A stretch of DNA of 64,000 nucleotides from Bacillus sp. CGMCC 1.16541 (GTDB taxonomy: Bacteria > Bacillota > Bacilli > Bacillales > Bacillaceae_H), in the NCBI RefSeq assembly GCF_003184905.1, contig NZ_KZ821206.1, positions 175,443-239,442 of the forward strand. The letters run 5' to 3'. The notes under the pieces were generated by a model that had not been told where the DNA came from, ran no database searches, and saw nothing but the letters and a program-made list of their open reading frames with translations. The first letter of the stretch is position 1, and each line of letters begins with the position of its first letter. The position numbers and the translations under genes were made by a program. Below are positions 20,464 through 33,322 of this stretch, piece after piece.

Positions 20464-21135
20464 TTAATAATCAGAGTCTGCAGTTAAGCCATTAACAATT
20501 GCAATCCCTGCACTTGCCCCAATTCTTGTAGCTCCAGCGTCAATAACAGCTTGAGCTTGCTCAGCATTACGCACTCCACCAGATGCTTTTACTCCAATAT
20601 CCGGACCTACAGTTTTACGCATAAGTGCGATATCTTCAACTGTTGCCCCACCTGTTGAGAAACCTGTTGATGTTTTCACATAGTCTGCGCCTGCTTTTAC
20701 TGACAACTCACAAGCTCTTACTTTTTCTTCTTCTGTTAATAAACATGTTTCAAAAATAACTTTTGTTAACGCTTTCCCTTTTGCTGCCTCAACAACAGCG
20801 CGGATGTCACGCTCTACTAATTCGTCATTGTTATCTTTTAATGCTCCAATGTTGATCACCATATCAACCTCTGTTGCACCCTTTTCAATAGCATCTTTTG
20901 TTTCGAATGCTTTTACTTCTGGTGTATTTGCACCTAGTGGGAAACCGATAACTGTACATACTTTTACATCTGTACCTTTTAATAATTCTGCAGCTAGTTC
21001 AATCCACGTGGGATTTACACACACAGAAGCGAAATTGTATTCTTTAGCTTCTTTACAAAGCTGTACGATTTGCTCTTTTGTTGTATCTGCTTTTAAAGCT
21101 GTATGGTCAATCATTTTTGCAATATGCTGTGTCAT
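20464..21135 (-). CDS. deoC: Deoxyribose-phosphate aldolase
   Basis: Class I aldolase splitting 2-deoxyribose 5-phosphate into acetaldehyde and glyceraldehyde 3-phosphate, in deoxynucleoside catabolism. 223 residues. Schiff-base lysine in '[15 protein letters not shown]' and the second lysine in '[10 protein letters not shown]'; also '[10 protein letters not shown]'. AAAGGAG seven bases before the ATG for [12 protein letters not shown]. Alone here rather than in a dra-nupC-pdp operon; no DeoR-type site was recognised. Confidence 0.97.
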   Translation of the reverse strand: MTQHIAKMIDHTALKADTTKEQIVQLCKEAKEYNFASVCVNPTWIELAAELLKGTDVKVCTVIGFPLGANTPEVKAFETKDAIEKGATEVDMVINIGALKDNNDELVERDIRAVVEAAKGKALTKVIFETCLLTEEEKVRACELSVKAGADYVKTSTGFSTGGATVEDIALMRKTVGPDIGVKASGGVRNAEQAQAVIDAGATRIGASAGIAIVNGLTADSDY

Positions 21136-21256
21136 TATGTTTCTCCTTTCAATTTTCACAAGTTGTCCGTACTTCTCTCATCATATCACTAAACAATAAA
21201 AATGACGAGAAAAATTTACCCTTCGACATTGTTAGTTTGTCAATTGTATCTAATAA

Positions 21257-21294
21257 AAATGCTCGGTATGTTCAAATACATACCGAGCATTTTT
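21257..21294. terminator. Terminator after mtaB, end of the heat-shock operon
   Basis: AAAATGCTCGGTATGT and ACATACCGAGCATTTT form a 14-16 bp stem with T-run, two bases past the mtaB stop. Confidence 0.95.
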
Positions 21295-21296
21295 AA

Positions 21297-22649
21297 TTAT
21301 GAACTTAGTCTTTCAGGAACCGGAACATCGTCCATTACTCGAACAAATTCACCTTCATTGTATGGATAACCTGCTTTTGTAATCTTTACTTTTACAAGCT
21401 TTCCTACCATTTCTTCTGTTGCTTGAAATTTCACTTTCAAGTAATTGTCTGTATAACCAATATAGAAACCACTTGTTGGGTCTTCTTTGTATACTTCTTC
21501 TGGAATCACTTCAAGTACTTCTCCATCAAATTGTGAAGCGTACTCTTTAGCTAATTGATCTGATAGAGCAATTAGACGATGCACACGTTCATTTTTTACT
21601 TCTTCATCGATTTGATCTGTCATTCTTGCTGCCGGTGTTCCTGTACGTTTTGAATACGGGAATACGTGTAATTCAGAGAATTTATGTTTTTTAATAAAGT
21701 TGTACGTTTCCATAAATTCCTCTTCTGTTTCACCTGGGAAACCAACAATAACGTCAGACGTAATCGCTAAGCCTGGAAGAGCTTCACGCAAACGATCTAA
21801 TCGCTCACCGAAAAATTCCATGGTATATTTACGGCGCATACGCTTTAATACGGTATTAGAACCTGATTGAAGCGGAATGTGTAAGTGACGAACAACAATT
21901 TTAGATTTGTCTAACACTTCAATAACTTCATCTGTAATTTGACTTGCTTCAATAGAAGAAATACGTACACGCTTTAACCCGACCACTTTTTCTTCAAGAT
22001 CACGTAGAAGTTGAGCTAAGTTATAATCTTTCATATCTTCACCGTATCCACCTGTATGAATACCTGTAAGAACAATCTCTTTATACCCAGCATCAACTAA
22101 TTTTTGAGCTTGTACAACTACCTCTTTCGGATCACGCGAACGCATTAATCCACGTGCCCATGGAATAATACAGAACGTACAGAAGTTGTTACAGCCTTCT
22201 TGAATCTTAAGAGAAGCTCGCGTACGATCTGTAAACGCAGGTACGTCTAATTCCTCATATACACGAGACTTCATAATATTACCTACACCATTAATTGGTT
22301 GACGCTCTGTTTTATATTGCTCAATATATTCAAGCATTTTCACACGATCTTGTGTTCCAACAACAATGTCTACTCCAGGAATAGCCATAATTTCTGCTGG
22401 AGATGTTTGAGCATAACAACCAGTTACACAAATAACCGCATCTGGGTTTTTTCGTACTGCACGTCGAATCACTTGTCGACTTTTTTTATCACCTGTATTT
22501 GTCACCGTACATGTATTAATCACATACACATCGGATGTTTTTTCAAAGTCTACACGATCGTAGCCTTCAGCTTTAAAAAGCTGCCAAATCGCCTCTGTTT
22601 CATAATGGTTTACTTTACAGCCTAATGTATGAAAAGCAACTGTTGGCAT
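21297..22649 (-). CDS. mtaB: tRNA threonylcarbamoyladenosine methylthiotransferase MtaB
   Basis: Radical-SAM enzyme converting t6A37 to ms2t6A37 in tRNA (YqeV in B. subtilis). 450 residues. UPF0004 domain cysteines in 'TLGCKVNHYET', 'NTCTVTN' and 'CVTGCYAQ' hold one 4Fe-4S cluster; 'EGCNNFCTFCIIPWARG' holds the SAM cluster; C-terminal TRAM domain. Last gene of the hrcA operon; starts four bases after rsmE ends. Confidence 0.97.
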   Translation of the reverse strand: MPTVAFHTLGCKVNHYETEAIWQLFKAEGYDRVDFEKTSDVYVINTCTVTNTGDKKSRQVIRRAVRKNPDAVICVTGCYAQTSPAEIMAIPGVDIVVGTQDRVKMLEYIEQYKTERQPINGVGNIMKSRVYEELDVPAFTDRTRASLKIQEGCNNFCTFCIIPWARGLMRSRDPKEVVVQAQKLVDAGYKEIVLTGIHTGGYGEDMKDYNLAQLLRDLEEKVVGLKRVRISSIEASQITDEVIEVLDKSKIVVRHLHIPLQSGSNTVLKRMRRKYTMEFFGERLDRLREALPGLAITSDVIVGFPGETEEEFMETYNFIKKHKFSELHVFPYSKRTGTPAARMTDQIDEEVKNERVHRLIALSDQLAKEYASQFDGEVLEVIPEEVYKEDPTSGFYIGYTDNYLKVKFQATEEMVGKLVKVKITKAGYPYNEGEFVRVMDDVPVPERLSS

Positions 22650-22653
22650 AAGA

Positions 22654-23406
22654 TCACCTCATCATTTCAGTTTGATATGAAACAGCTGCCAATACGTACA
22701 TCGGCGCTGTTTCTGCTCGTAAAATACGGGGGCCAAACCCACATAAGATAAAATCATTTTCTTGTAACGCTACTACTTCTTTTTCTGTTAAACCACCCTC
22801 TGGTCCAATAACAACAAGGAGAGATTCTCCTTTGTTCATTTTTGCGAGAGTAGCATGGAGATTGGTGGTTTCTCCTGCTTTTGCTTCTTCTTCATACGCT
22901 ACCACTTTGTAATCGTATGAACGACTGAGCTGAATTAATTGTTGCAAACTAACAGGATCTTGGACTTGTGGAACAACGGTCCGATGAGATTGCTCGGCTG
23001 CTTCTTTTGAAATCTTATTCCAGCGCTCTAACTTTTTTTTGCCTTTTTTGTCGTCCCATTTCACAATCGAACGAGCCGCAATAAAAGGGACAAACATTGT
23101 AGCACCCAATTCCGTTCCCTTTTGAATAATGAGCTCTAATTTATCCCCTTTAGGCAGACCGTTCACAATCGTTACAGCAATAGGTAGTTCCTTTTGTTCA
23201 CTTAACCATTCTACAATAGACAATTGAACTTCGTTACCGGAAATATTTTGAATTTCACAAAGGGATGATTCGCCTTTTTCGTTGCAACAAATGACTTGAT
23301 CACCTTCAGACATCCGCATCACTCGGACAATATGATGAGCATCGTCTCCTGAAATTGTGACATGCTCCTGTTGGAATTGACTATTTTTTAGAAAATAGCG
23401 TTGCAT
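22654..23406 (-). CDS. rsmE: 16S rRNA m3U1498 methyltransferase RsmE
   Basis: SPOUT-class methyltransferase for U1498 of 16S rRNA. 250 residues. N-terminal PUA-like domain ('GDDAHHIVRVMRM'), knot motifs 'LLVVIGPEGGLTEKEV' and 'GFGPRILRAETAPMYVLAA'. Start set at MQRYFLKNSQF, which AGAAGGTG precedes; the longer frame would begin 28 codons earlier inside an untranslated hairpin. Part of the hrcA heptacistronic operon. Confidence 0.96.
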   Translation of the reverse strand: MQRYFLKNSQFQQEHVTISGDDAHHIVRVMRMSEGDQVICCNEKGESSLCEIQNISGNEVQLSIVEWLSEQKELPIAVTIVNGLPKGDKLELIIQKGTELGATMFVPFIAARSIVKWDDKKGKKKLERWNKISKEAAEQSHRTVVPQVQDPVSLQQLIQLSRSYDYKVVAYEEEAKAGETTNLHATLAKMNKGESLLVVIGPEGGLTEKEVVALQENDFILCGFGPRILRAETAPMYVLAAVSYQTEMMR

Positions 23407-23454
23407 CTTTGCACCTTCTCTATCGTAAAGTAAACCTGCATGAAATACATAAGA

Positions 23455-23491
23455 TGTGTTAAGTGTAGTAGCAAAACCCCCACTTAACACA
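23455..23491 (-). other. Inter-cistronic hairpin between prmA and rsmE
   Basis: TGTGTTAAGTG pairs with CACTTAACACA (11 bp, loop of 15) in a 153-base gap. No T-run follows on the minus strand, so it is more likely an RNA stability or processing element than a terminator. Confidence 0.55.
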
Positions 23492-23559
23492 CCTCACAAA
23501 GCTCTCTAATGATAAACTTACCCAAAGCCTATACTCTCATGTCGTTTAAACGTTAAAAG

Positions 23560-24501
23560 TTACTCACCTTTTTGAGCAATAATAGCTACCCAGTCTTCCA
23601 TAACTGTCACTTCTTTAATAATAAAACCTGCTTTGATTAGCGCCTCTTTTACCTCATCCTTTTTAGCACTAATAATACCAGACGTAATAAATACACCCTT
23701 TGGCTTTAATACACGTGCTACATCATCAACAAAGCGCACAATCACTTCAGCTAAAATGTTAGCTACGACTACATCAACAGGACCCTCAACGTTATCTAGC
23801 AAGTTGTTTTGTGACACTGTTACTACATCGTGAACTTTGTTTAACTTAATATTTAAACGTGCAGATGCAACTGCTACTTCATCTAAATCAAGCGCTTGTA
23901 CATGTTTAGCTCCTAATAAGCCTGCACCGATACTTAATACACCTGATCCAGTTCCAACATCTATAACTGTGTCACCAGGTTTAACTGTACGTTCTAGCCC
24001 TTGCAAAGACATGACAGTCGTTGGATGAGTTCCTGTACCAAACGCCATTCCAGGGTCCAACTCAATAATTAACTCATCCGTACTCACTGGTTCATACGTC
24101 TCCCACGTCGGAACAATTGTGAAGCGTTCAGAAATCTTAACAGGGTGATAATATTTCTTCCAAGCTGTTGCCCATTCCTCTTCATTGACTTCACTAATCG
24201 TGACTTTGTTGGCTCCTAAATCAAAGTCATAAACAAGTAACCCATTAATCGCTTCTTTAATCCCCTCAACGGTTTCACCTAAAAAGCTATTCACTGGTAC
24301 ATATGCTTTGATAATAACGCCTTCTTCAGGATAATCGTTTGAATCGAGTTGGTAGATTTCGCCGAACTTTGTATCTCTGTCCTTCACTAAATCTTCCGGA
24401 TCCTCAATCACAACACCACTAGCTCCTGCTTCATGTAAAATATGTGAGATTGGTTCAATTGCTTCTTGTGTCGTATGAATACAAATTTCAGACCACTTCA
24501 T
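23560..24501 (-). CDS. prmA: Ribosomal protein L11 methyltransferase PrmA
   Basis: SAM-dependent methylation of ribosomal protein L11. 313 residues. N-terminal substrate domain '[18 protein letters not shown]', methyltransferase motif I '[14 protein letters not shown]', substrate motif '[14 protein letters not shown]', and '[10 protein letters not shown]'. ATG for MKWSEI chosen; GGAG lies nine bases before it, while an ATG five codons earlier abuts AAAGGA. Follows dnaJ by 47 bases. Confidence 0.96.
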   Translation of the reverse strand: MKWSEICIHTTQEAIEPISHILHEAGASGVVIEDPEDLVKDRDTKFGEIYQLDSNDYPEEGVIIKAYVPVNSFLGETVEGIKEAINGLLVYDFDLGANKVTISEVNEEEWATAWKKYYHPVKISERFTIVPTWETYEPVSTDELIIELDPGMAFGTGTHPTTVMSLQGLERTVKPGDTVIDVGTGSGVLSIGAGLLGAKHVQALDLDEVAVASARLNIKLNKVHDVVTVSQNNLLDNVEGPVDVVVANILAEVIVRFVDDVARVLKPKGVFITSGIISAKKDEVKEALIKAGFIIKEVTVMEDWVAIIAQKGE

Positions 24502-24548
24502 CTCTACCAACTCCATTCCTTTCTGTATGCATCGTTATGATTTTTTGT

Positions 24549-25670
24549 TTACTCACCTTTAAAAGCACGTTTTACTTTTGCAAAGATGGAGTCATGCTGC
24601 TCATCTGGTGTTCCTTGACCACTAAGCTCTGCAAATTCACGTAAAAGTTGCTTTTGTTTTTCGGATAGTTTTGTTGGTGTGACAATCTTCACAATAACAT
24701 GTTGATCACCTTGGCCATATCCACGTACATTTGGAACACCTTTTCCTTTTAAGCGGAATTTTGTTCCTGTTTGCGTACCAGCCGGAATCTTCAACTTTAC
24801 TTTCCCATGCAATGTTGGGATTTCAACTTCATCTCCTAGCGTTGCTTGTGCAAACGTAAGTGGCATTTCACAATAAATGTCATCACCATCACGTTCGAAG
24901 AACTCATGACCTCTTACATGGAATACAACATATAAATCTCCCGCAGGTCCTCCGTTTACACCTGGTTCACCTTGACCGGATACGCGTAACTGTTGACCAT
25001 CATCAACACCTGCTGGAATTTTCACGCTAATCTTTTTCGTTTTTGTCACCTTTCCAGCACCATGACACGTGTTACATTTTTCGGTAATTTGTTTACCTGT
25101 TCCATTACAGTAATGACACACTCGACGGTTTACAATACGTCCAAATGGTGTATTTTGTTCGACATTTAATTGACCAGAACCTTGACAGTGTGAACATGTA
25201 TTCACTTTTGTACCAGGTTTTGCTCCACTTCCGTTACATGTATCACATGTTTCTTCACGTGGAATTTCAATCGTTGTATCTTTTCCAAATACAGCTTCTT
25301 CAAAAGAAAGACTCATTGTGTATTGAAGGTCAGCACCTTGCCTTGGCGCATTAGGGTCTCTTCGACGGCCTCCACCACCAAAAATAGAGCTGAAAATATC
25401 TTCAAAACCGAAGCCTCCACCAAAGTCAGAGCCTCCACCAAATCCTTGATTTGGATCTGTGTGACCAAACTGATCGTAATGAGCACGTTTTTGATCATCA
25501 CTTAATACTTCATATGCTTCTTTAATTTCTTTAAACTTCTCTGGTGCATCCGCATCTTTATTAATATCTGGATGATATTTTTTTGAAAGTTTGCGATAGG
25601 CTTTTTTGATCTCATCTTTCCCGGCGTTTTTGCCCAAACCGAGTACTTCATAGTAATCCCGCTTACTCAT
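24549..25670 (-). CDS. dnaJ: Chaperone protein DnaJ (Hsp40)
   Basis: Co-chaperone stimulating DnaK ATPase. 373 residues. J domain with '[10 protein letters not shown]' (HPD), Gly/Phe-rich linker, four zinc motifs ('CDTCNGSGA', 'CSHCQGSG', 'CHYCNGTG', 'CNTCHGAG'), and the C-terminal peptide-binding domains. A TTG directly precedes the ATG and could also serve as start; GGGAG is six to nine bases upstream. Separated from dnaK by 240 bases with a hairpin. Confidence 0.98.
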   Translation of the reverse strand: MSKRDYYEVLGLGKNAGKDEIKKAYRKLSKKYHPDINKDADAPEKFKEIKEAYEVLSDDQKRAHYDQFGHTDPNQGFGGGSDFGGGFGFEDIFSSIFGGGGRRRDPNAPRQGADLQYTMSLSFEEAVFGKDTTIEIPREETCDTCNGSGAKPGTKVNTCSHCQGSGQLNVEQNTPFGRIVNRRVCHYCNGTGKQITEKCNTCHGAGKVTKTKKISVKIPAGVDDGQQLRVSGQGEPGVNGGPAGDLYVVFHVRGHEFFERDGDDIYCEMPLTFAQATLGDEVEIPTLHGKVKLKIPAGTQTGTKFRLKGKGVPNVRGYGQGDQHVIVKIVTPTKLSEKQKQLLREFAELSGQGTPDEQHDSIFAKVKRAFKGE

Positions 25671-25800
25671 CAATACTCACTCCCGAATCGTTTCACATAA
25701 AGGTTATTGTATCACTATTAATCTTTTCATCGCAACATAAAAGTTACAACTACTTCTTCACCTTCTTATGATCATCCTATTTTTTCAACATGATGATAAA

Positions 25801-25836
25801 AAGCCAAAGCCAAGGTAAAATGGCTTTGACTTTTTT
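25801..25836 (-). terminator. Hairpin terminator between dnaK and dnaJ (likely partial)
   Basis: Minus strand: AAAGCCA, loop, TGGCTTT, then GGC-TTTTT. B. subtilis also has a hairpin in this gap, lowering dnaJ message. Probably attenuates rather than stops transcription. Confidence 0.7.
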
Positions 25837-25910
25837 ATCAATCCTAGCTAGCGCCAAAATGAACTTTATACATCGAGCATACTCACACTCTCATCATTTT
25901 GTCGTTCTTA

Positions 25911-27746
<1,836 letters not shown>

Positions 27747-27781
27747 CTACTACCTCCTAAATAATTTATGTAGTTTCTTTA

Positions 27782-28336
27782 TTATTGATTAACTTTTACC
27801 ATTGATGGACGAATCACTTTATCCTTTAACTTGTAACCTTTTTGGAATTCTTCGACTACAGTATTTGACTCATGTGACTCATCTTCTACTTGCATCACCG
27901 CTTGATGTTCATAAGGATCAAATGTTTGGCCTACAGCCTTAATCGCTTCTACTCCTTCTTTTTGAAGAGCTTCCACTAATTGACGGTGGACCATTTCCAT
28001 TCCTTGTAAAACAGCTTTTGTTTGATCGTTTGCTTCAACTTGTAAAGCACGTTCAAAATTATCAAGTGCTGGTAAAATATCCGTTACTAAGCTTTGTGCA
28101 CGATACTTTTCAGCAGCTTCTGTATCTAAACGCACACGACGACGGAAGTTATCGAAATCAGCTTGGAGACGTAAGTAGCGATTCTCTTGTTCTTCAAGCT
28201 GTTGCTTTAATTCATCAACTTGTTGTTGAAGTGGATTATCTACAGTTTCTTGAGTTTCTTCCTCAACTGTCTCTGTTTCCTCTTCTACACTTTCAACTTC
28301 TTCAACCACATCTTCTACTTGCTTTTCGCTCGACAA
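27782..28336 (-). CDS. grpE: Nucleotide exchange factor GrpE
   Basis: Releases ADP from DnaK. 184 residues. Acidic, low-complexity N-terminus, long coiled coil ('[20 protein letters not shown]'), signature '[13 protein letters not shown]', and C-terminal beta domain '[19 protein letters not shown]'. Start is TTG, five bases after GGGAGGTGA, giving [10 protein letters not shown]; the longest frame starts 19 codons earlier inside the intergenic region. Confidence 0.97.
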   Translation of the reverse strand: MSSEKQVEDVVEEVESVEEETETVEEETQETVDNPLQQQVDELKQQLEEQENRYLRLQADFDNFRRRVRLDTEAAEKYRAQSLVTDILPALDNFERALQVEANDQTKAVLQGMEMVHRQLVEALQKEGVEAIKAVGQTFDPYEHQAVMQVEDESHESNTVVEEFQKGYKLKDKVIRPSMVKVNQ

Positions 28337-28414
28337 TGAACTCACCTCCCTTAAAGAATACATCACATAGGTAGATCGGATGAACTCATTCATTCTTCAT
28401 CCGACCTATCAACC

Positions 28415-29446
28415 TTAATACTGATTATATAATCTCGTCAATGCTTTCGACATATCAGAAGAAAGAACATGCAATAAGCTAATGACACGTGAATACTCCA
28501 TCCGTGTTGGACCAAGTATTGAAATTGTCCCTAATTGTTCTTGTCCTAATGAATACGTAGCTGTAATTAAACTACAATTTTCCATCGCACTTACTTCATT
28601 TTCTCGTCCAATTTTAACATGAATACCTGCTTTGTTTGTTCGTAGCATTTGATAGACTTGCTGTTCTTGTTCAATCATTGTCAGTAAAGCGCGCATCTTA
28701 TCAACATCATGAAACTCTGGCTGACTGAACATATTCGTTTTACCACCGATAAAGATTTTCTCATCGGTTCTCAACTTTAATGCCCCACTCAAGAGAGCCA
28801 TTGCTTGTTCATAGTTTTCAATATGAGCTTTTAACAATTTAGCAACTTCTTTATACATCTTGTCTTGTAAATCAACAATTGATACCCCAACGAGCTTGTC
28901 ATTTAAGATATTCACCATTTTTTCGACATCAGATGCATTCATTGACGTTGGTAACGTAATGGTTTTACTCTCTACATACCCCGTGTCCGTTACAATAATC
29001 GCAACGGCAGAACCAGGAGAAAGTGGTAGAATTTGCAATTGTTTTAACTTATGATTGATTACTTGTGGACCTAATACAATAGACGTTAAGCTTGTTAAAT
29101 CAGATAAAATTTGTGCGGATTTTTGCACGACTTGCTCAAGCTCCACAATTTTTTCTGCAAACAAAGACTTAATTTGCTTAGCATCCTTATTTTCTAAAAG
29201 AGATGGCGTTAGCAAATGATCAACATAATAACGATATCCTCTTTCTGAAGGGACTCGACCTGATGAACTATGTGTTTTTTCAATAAAACCTAACTCTTCT
29301 AAATCAGACATTTCATTACGAATTGTAGCTGAACTAAAATTAATATCAGGTTTTTTAGACAAAGTTCTAGAGCCTACAGGCTGTGCAGATCGAATGAAGT
29401 CATCTACTATCACTTGCAAAATAAGCAGTTGTCGATCAGTAAGCAC
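28415..29446 (-). CDS. hrcA: Heat-inducible transcription repressor HrcA
   Basis: Represses class I heat-shock genes by binding CIRCE, its activity depending on GroEL. 343 residues. N-terminal winged helix ('[19 protein letters not shown]', '[18 protein letters not shown]'), central GAF-like and inserted domains, C-terminal '[18 protein letters not shown]'. GTG start, seven bases after AGAGGTG. The CIRCE element lies 16 bases upstream, so the operon is autoregulated. Confidence 0.98.
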   Translation of the reverse strand: MLTDRQLLILQVIVDDFIRSAQPVGSRTLSKKPDINFSSATIRNEMSDLEELGFIEKTHSSSGRVPSERGYRYYVDHLLTPSLLENKDAKQIKSLFAEKIVELEQVVQKSAQILSDLTSLTSIVLGPQVINHKLKQLQILPLSPGSAVAIIVTDTGYVESKTITLPTSMNASDVEKMVNILNDKLVGVSIVDLQDKMYKEVAKLLKAHIENYEQAMALLSGALKLRTDEKIFIGGKTNMFSQPEFHDVDKMRALLTMIEQEQQVYQMLRTNKAGIHVKIGRENEVSAMENCSLITATYSLGQEQLGTISILGPTRMEYSRVISLLHVLSSDMSKALTRLYNQY

Positions 29447-29461
29447 ATTTCATCACCTCTG

Positions 29462-29488
29462 TTAGCACTCTTTTATAACGAGTGCTAA
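29462..29488 (-). promoter_or_regulatory. CIRCE operator of the hrcA operon
   Basis: TTAGCACTC-N9-GAGTGCTAA, a perfect match to the HrcA operator. It lies at or just after the transcription start, before the hrcA SD. Confidence 0.98.
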
Positions 29489-29498
29489 ATCTAATAAT

Positions 29499-29527
29499 AA
29501 ATTACCAAAACGACTGTGTGATGTCAA
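29499..29527 (-). promoter_or_regulatory. Sigma-A promoter of the hrcA-grpE-dnaK operon
   Basis: Minus strand: TTGACA (perfect -35), 17 bases, TAATTT. The -35 sits just past the hemW stop; transcription would start next to CIRCE. Confidence 0.75.
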
Positions 29528-29530
29528 CGT

Positions 29531-30670
29531 TTAGATTACACCAATAAATGCCTGAAACACTTCATTACCTAAAAAACGTCCGTTTCTTGTGAGGAATAAA
29601 GAATCATCCTGTTCTTGAAGTAACTTTTTCTCTTTATACTCTCGAATCGGTTCAGCAAAAACCGTTGAAAGTTCTACTCCGTATTTTTCTTTAAAAATCT
29701 CTTTTGACACCCCTGCTGTTTTGCGCAAACCTAGAAACATTTCTTCTTCCATCATCTCTTCTTTTGACACTTTATTTTCTTCTAAATACGGAAAACCTGT
29801 TTCTTCAATCAACGACATGTATTTTTTTAATGGTCCACTGTTTGCTCGTCGAACACCATTTACATAGCTATGAGCTCCAGCACCGATTCCGTAATACTCC
29901 GAATTATCCCAGTAAGTTAAATTATGCTTACTCTCATATCCATTTTTGGCAAAGTTGCTAATTTCATACTGATGGAAGCCATGGCGCTCCATCTCTATCA
30001 TAAGTAAATCATACATGGTCGCTTCCGCTTCCTGTGTCGGAACATGCAATTTCCCTTTTTTCATCAAATTATAAAAGACTGTCTTTGGTTCAATAATAAG
30101 CGAATAAGCCGACATATGCTCAACATCTAGCGAAAAAGCAATGTCTAATGTTTTCTTGAAATCTTCAACTGTTTGATGAGGTAAACTATACATTAAATCA
30201 ACACTAATGTTATTAAACCCTATCTCTCTTGCAGTTTCGATTGCTTGAAATGCTTGATTCTTTGTATGAACACGACCGATGTTTTGTAGCAAATCATCGT
30301 TAAAAGTTTGTACACCAATACTCAATCGGTTCACACCGTATTCTTTGAGAATTTTCAACTTTTGTTCTGTGAGCTCATTTGGGTTTGCTTCAAATGTAAA
30401 CTCTCCTTCTTTTTCTAAAGGTAGATATGTTCGAATCGCATCTAAGAAATAGTGCAATTGGTTTTCATCTAAAGCTGTAGGTGTACCACCACCTACAAAA
30501 ATTGTATTTAATCCTTTTGTCGGATAAGCCTCTACTGTGTTTTTCATCTCTTCTTTCATACTTTCTAAATAAGGAACGACTGGTTGATTTTCAAAAAAGA
30601 CTTTATTAAAGTCACAGTAATGACATATATGATGACAAAACGGTATATGCAAGTATGCTGCTTGTACCAC
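29531..30670 (-). CDS. hemW: Radical SAM heme chaperone HemW
   Basis: Radical-SAM protein formerly called HemN/YqeR; HemW inserts heme rather than oxidising coproporphyrinogen. 379 residues. Cluster motif 'CHHICHYCDFNKVFF' (CxxxCxxC), 'TIFVGGGTPTAL', and the C-terminal HemN domain. GTG start seven bases after GAGGTGG. It ends immediately before the hrcA promoter. Confidence 0.95.
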   Translation of the reverse strand: MVQAAYLHIPFCHHICHYCDFNKVFFENQPVVPYLESMKEEMKNTVEAYPTKGLNTIFVGGGTPTALDENQLHYFLDAIRTYLPLEKEGEFTFEANPNELTEQKLKILKEYGVNRLSIGVQTFNDDLLQNIGRVHTKNQAFQAIETAREIGFNNISVDLMYSLPHQTVEDFKKTLDIAFSLDVEHMSAYSLIIEPKTVFYNLMKKGKLHVPTQEAEATMYDLLMIEMERHGFHQYEISNFAKNGYESKHNLTYWDNSEYYGIGAGAHSYVNGVRRANSGPLKKYMSLIEETGFPYLEENKVSKEEMMEEEMFLGLRKTAGVSKEIFKEKYGVELSTVFAEPIREYKEKKLLQEQDDSLFLTRNGRFLGNEVFQAFIGVI

Positions 30671-30703
30671 TTTATTTCCACCTCAAATTATGCTTGATAG
30701 TAA

Positions 30704-30745
30704 ATGATAAAAATACCGCAGAGTCAATCTGCGGTATTTTTATCA
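30704..30745. terminator. Terminator between lepA and hemW
   Basis: GATAAAAATACCGCAGA and TCTGCGGTATTTTTATC, loop of five; perfect stem with T-run on both strands. Ends lepA transcription. Confidence 0.93.
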
Positions 30746-30779
30746 TATCAGAGCTTATATCTATTTTAAAACAAGACGA

Positions 30780-32606
30780 TTACTTATCATCATCCATTTT
30801 CAGAACAGCCATAAATGCTTCTTGTGGTACTTCGACTGAACCTACTTGTTTCATACGCTTCTTACCTTCTTTTTGTTTCTCAAGAAGTTTTCGTTTACGT
30901 GAAATATCTCCACCATAACATTTTGCTAATACGTTTTTACGAATTGCTTTGATTGTGGAACGAGCCACAATTTTTTGACCGATTGCAGCTTGAATAGGCA
31001 CTTCAAACTGTTGGCGCGGAATTAATTCTTTTAACTTTTCAACAATGACTTTCCCACGCTCATAAGCAGCATCACGGTGAACGATAAAGGACAAAGCATC
31101 AACTTTTTCAGCATTTAATAAAATATCCATTTTCACAAGTTTAGATGGACGATAACCAATTAGCTCATAGTCGAAAGAAGCGTAACCTTTCGTATTTGAT
31201 TTTAATTGGTCAAAGAAATCGTAAACAATCTCAGAAAGTGGAATTTCATAAACGATGCTTACTCGATTTTCATCTAAATATTGCATATCAACAAAGACGC
31301 CACGTTTTTTCTGACAAAGCTCCATAACTGCTCCTACATAATCATTTGGAAGCATCATTGTCGCTTTTACAAACGGCTCTTCTACACGCTCAATTGTTTG
31401 TGGATCTGGCATGTTTGCTGGGTTATCCACTGTTAATTTGCTCTCATCTGTTAAATACACTTCGTAAATAACACTTGGTGCTGTTGTGATAAGGTCAATT
31501 TTAAATTCACGTTCAATACGTTCTTGAATAATTTCCATGTGCAATAACCCTAAGAATCCACAGCGGAAACCGAATCCTAATGCTTGCGAAGTCTCTGGCT
31601 CAAATTGCAAAGCAGAATCATTTAACTCTAATTTTTCAAGAGCATCACGTAAATCATTATATTTAGCTGTATCAATTGGATATAAACCACAATATACCAT
31701 TGGGTTTAAACGACGGTAACCTGGTAATGGTTCAGTCGCTCCACCTTTTGCATGAGTAATCGTATCACCCACGCGTGTGTCCCCAACATTTTTAATTGCA
31801 GCAGTTAAATATCCTACATCTCCAACTGTTAGTTCTTGTCTTGGTACAGCTTTTGGTGTTAAGACACCAATCTCAGTCACTTCAAATTCTTTACCTGTCG
31901 CCATCATCTTGATTTTATCGCCAACTTTTACCGACCCTTCTACAATACGGATGGATGCAATAACACCTCGATATGCATCGTATAGGGAATCAAAAATAAG
32001 GGCTTGTAAAGGCGCATCAGGATCTCCTGGTGGCGCTGGAACCTTTTCAACAATTTGCTCTAAAATGTCTTCAATTCCAATACCTGCTTTTGCAGAAGCT
32101 AATACCGCTTCTGATGCATCTAAACCAATAACATCCTCAACTTCTTGACGAACACGTTCAGGCTCCGCACTTGGAAGATCAATTTTGTTAATAACGGGTA
32201 AGATTTCAAGGTCATTGTCTAGCGCTAAATACACATTAGCCAGTGTTTGTGCTTCAATCCCTTGCGCTGCATCTACAACAAGAATAGCTCCTTCACATGC
32301 CGCTAAGCTACGTGATACCTCGTATGTAAAGTCGACATGCCCAGGTGTGTCAATTAGATGAAAAATATATTCTTCTCCATCTTTCGCCTTGTACGTAAGC
32401 TGTACTGCGTTCAACTTAATTGTAATCCCACGTTCACGTTCTAAATCCATAGAGTCTAAAAGCTGCTCTTTCATTTCACGCTGTGTTAACGCATTTGTTT
32501 TTTCTAAGATACGGTCTGCTAGTGTAGACTTCCCGTGATCTATATGTGCAATAATCGAAAAGTTACGTATTTTCGATTGACGTTTTAATTTCGCTTCTCT
32601 ATCCAT
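30780..32606 (-). CDS. lepA: Elongation factor 4 (LepA)
   Basis: Ribosomal back-translocase / assembly GTPase. 608 residues. G1 '[16 protein letters not shown]', G3 '[16 protein letters not shown]', G4 '[13 protein letters not shown]', EF-Tu domain 2, EF-G-like domains III and V, and the unique C-terminal domain ending '[15 protein letters not shown]'. ATG for [10 protein letters not shown] follows AGGAGTGA. Confidence 0.98.
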   Translation of the reverse strand: MDREAKLKRQSKIRNFSIIAHIDHGKSTLADRILEKTNALTQREMKEQLLDSMDLERERGITIKLNAVQLTYKAKDGEEYIFHLIDTPGHVDFTYEVSRSLAACEGAILVVDAAQGIEAQTLANVYLALDNDLEILPVINKIDLPSAEPERVRQEVEDVIGLDASEAVLASAKAGIGIEDILEQIVEKVPAPPGDPDAPLQALIFDSLYDAYRGVIASIRIVEGSVKVGDKIKMMATGKEFEVTEIGVLTPKAVPRQELTVGDVGYLTAAIKNVGDTRVGDTITHAKGGATEPLPGYRRLNPMVYCGLYPIDTAKYNDLRDALEKLELNDSALQFEPETSQALGFGFRCGFLGLLHMEIIQERIEREFKIDLITTAPSVIYEVYLTDESKLTVDNPANMPDPQTIERVEEPFVKATMMLPNDYVGAVMELCQKKRGVFVDMQYLDENRVSIVYEIPLSEIVYDFFDQLKSNTKGYASFDYELIGYRPSKLVKMDILLNAEKVDALSFIVHRDAAYERGKVIVEKLKELIPRQQFEVPIQAAIGQKIVARSTIKAIRKNVLAKCYGGDISRKRKLLEKQKEGKKRMKQVGSVEVPQEAFMAVLKMDDDK

Positions 32607-32687
32607 CGTCTTTTCACTCCTACCAAAACTCGACAAACTTCACTAGATTAAATTATAACAATACGTTACGCAACATTCAATACGCAG

Positions 32688-32747
32688 AAAAAGTTGAGAG
32701 GTGTTCAAAAGGGTCGACAACACCTTTCCCTTCACCTCTCAACTTTT
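32688..32747 (-). terminator. Terminator after yqxA
   Basis: AAAAGTTGAGAGGTG and CACCTCTCAACTTTT form a 15-bp stem around a 30-base loop, T-run on the minus strand. Lies 19 bases past the yqxA stop. Confidence 0.85.
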
Positions 32748-32765
32748 CCATTTATCCTTTGCAAA

Positions 32766-33101
32766 CTACTTTGATAACACGTTGTGTATAGCTTCTACTG
32801 CTTTTTCAATGGTGGATTGCACCGTTGTCGCTAGTTGTTTACCAAGAGAAGAAAATAAATTGAAAATTTTTCGTTCTTCAAGGACTTTTTGTTTTTCTTG
32901 TAAGTCCACCACTCTAGTTGTACCTAAAACAGATGCTTCTACTTCACCCTCTTTTGTTTTAGAGATAGTAAAAGCGCCTGACATATTCTCCTCTTCATAC
33001 CCCTTCATTTTAACAAGTCCTTGTTGTGCAGTTTGCATCCCAAGTAAAACACCAAACAACAAAATCGTCGTAAGTAAAAAGCACTGCATCATGAATTTCA
33101 T
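32766..33101 (-). CDS. yqxA: YqxA family protein (DUF3679)
   Basis: 111 residues with one N-terminal membrane helix ('QCFLLTTILLFGVLLGM') followed by an extracytoplasmic domain ('QTAQQGLVKMKGYEEEN'), the YqxA pattern. Function unknown. AAGGAG before the ATG. In B. subtilis the order is gpr-spoIIP-yqxA-lepA; here spoIIP is missing and 240 non-coding bases separate yqxA from gpr. Confidence 0.85.
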   Translation of the reverse strand: MKFMMQCFLLTTILLFGVLLGMQTAQQGLVKMKGYEEENMSGAFTISKTKEGEVEASVLGTTRVVDLQEKQKVLEERKIFNLFSSLGKQLATTVQSTIEKAVEAIHNVLSK

Positions 33102-33290
33102 TCTTTTTAAACTCCTTCTGCTATTCTACTACTTACCATTATTGCTTTTTATCAACTTAGGCATTCAGCTTTTTTCGTTTATTCATCACTTTTACTATGT
33201 ACTTCAGCTATTAGCGTAACCCTCTCATTTCTTTTTTCTTACCACGCATGGCACTCTAGCTCTGTCGGTCTTGCTATTTTCGTTACAAAA

Positions 33291-33322
33291 AAGCTTGTAC
33301 ACATTTATTATATGTACAAGCT
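33291..33322 (-). terminator. Terminator of gpr
   Basis: Minus strand: AGCTTGTACA, loop of 11, TGTACAAGCT, then TTTTTT. Twenty bases past the gpr stop, so gpr is transcribed alone. Confidence 0.93.

Noticed and set aside
32701-33219. 172-codon plus-strand frame opposite yqxA and the gap
   Set aside because: It lies antisense to the well-supported yqxA gene, has no SD, and reads like an AT-rich shadow. It is also not spoIIP.
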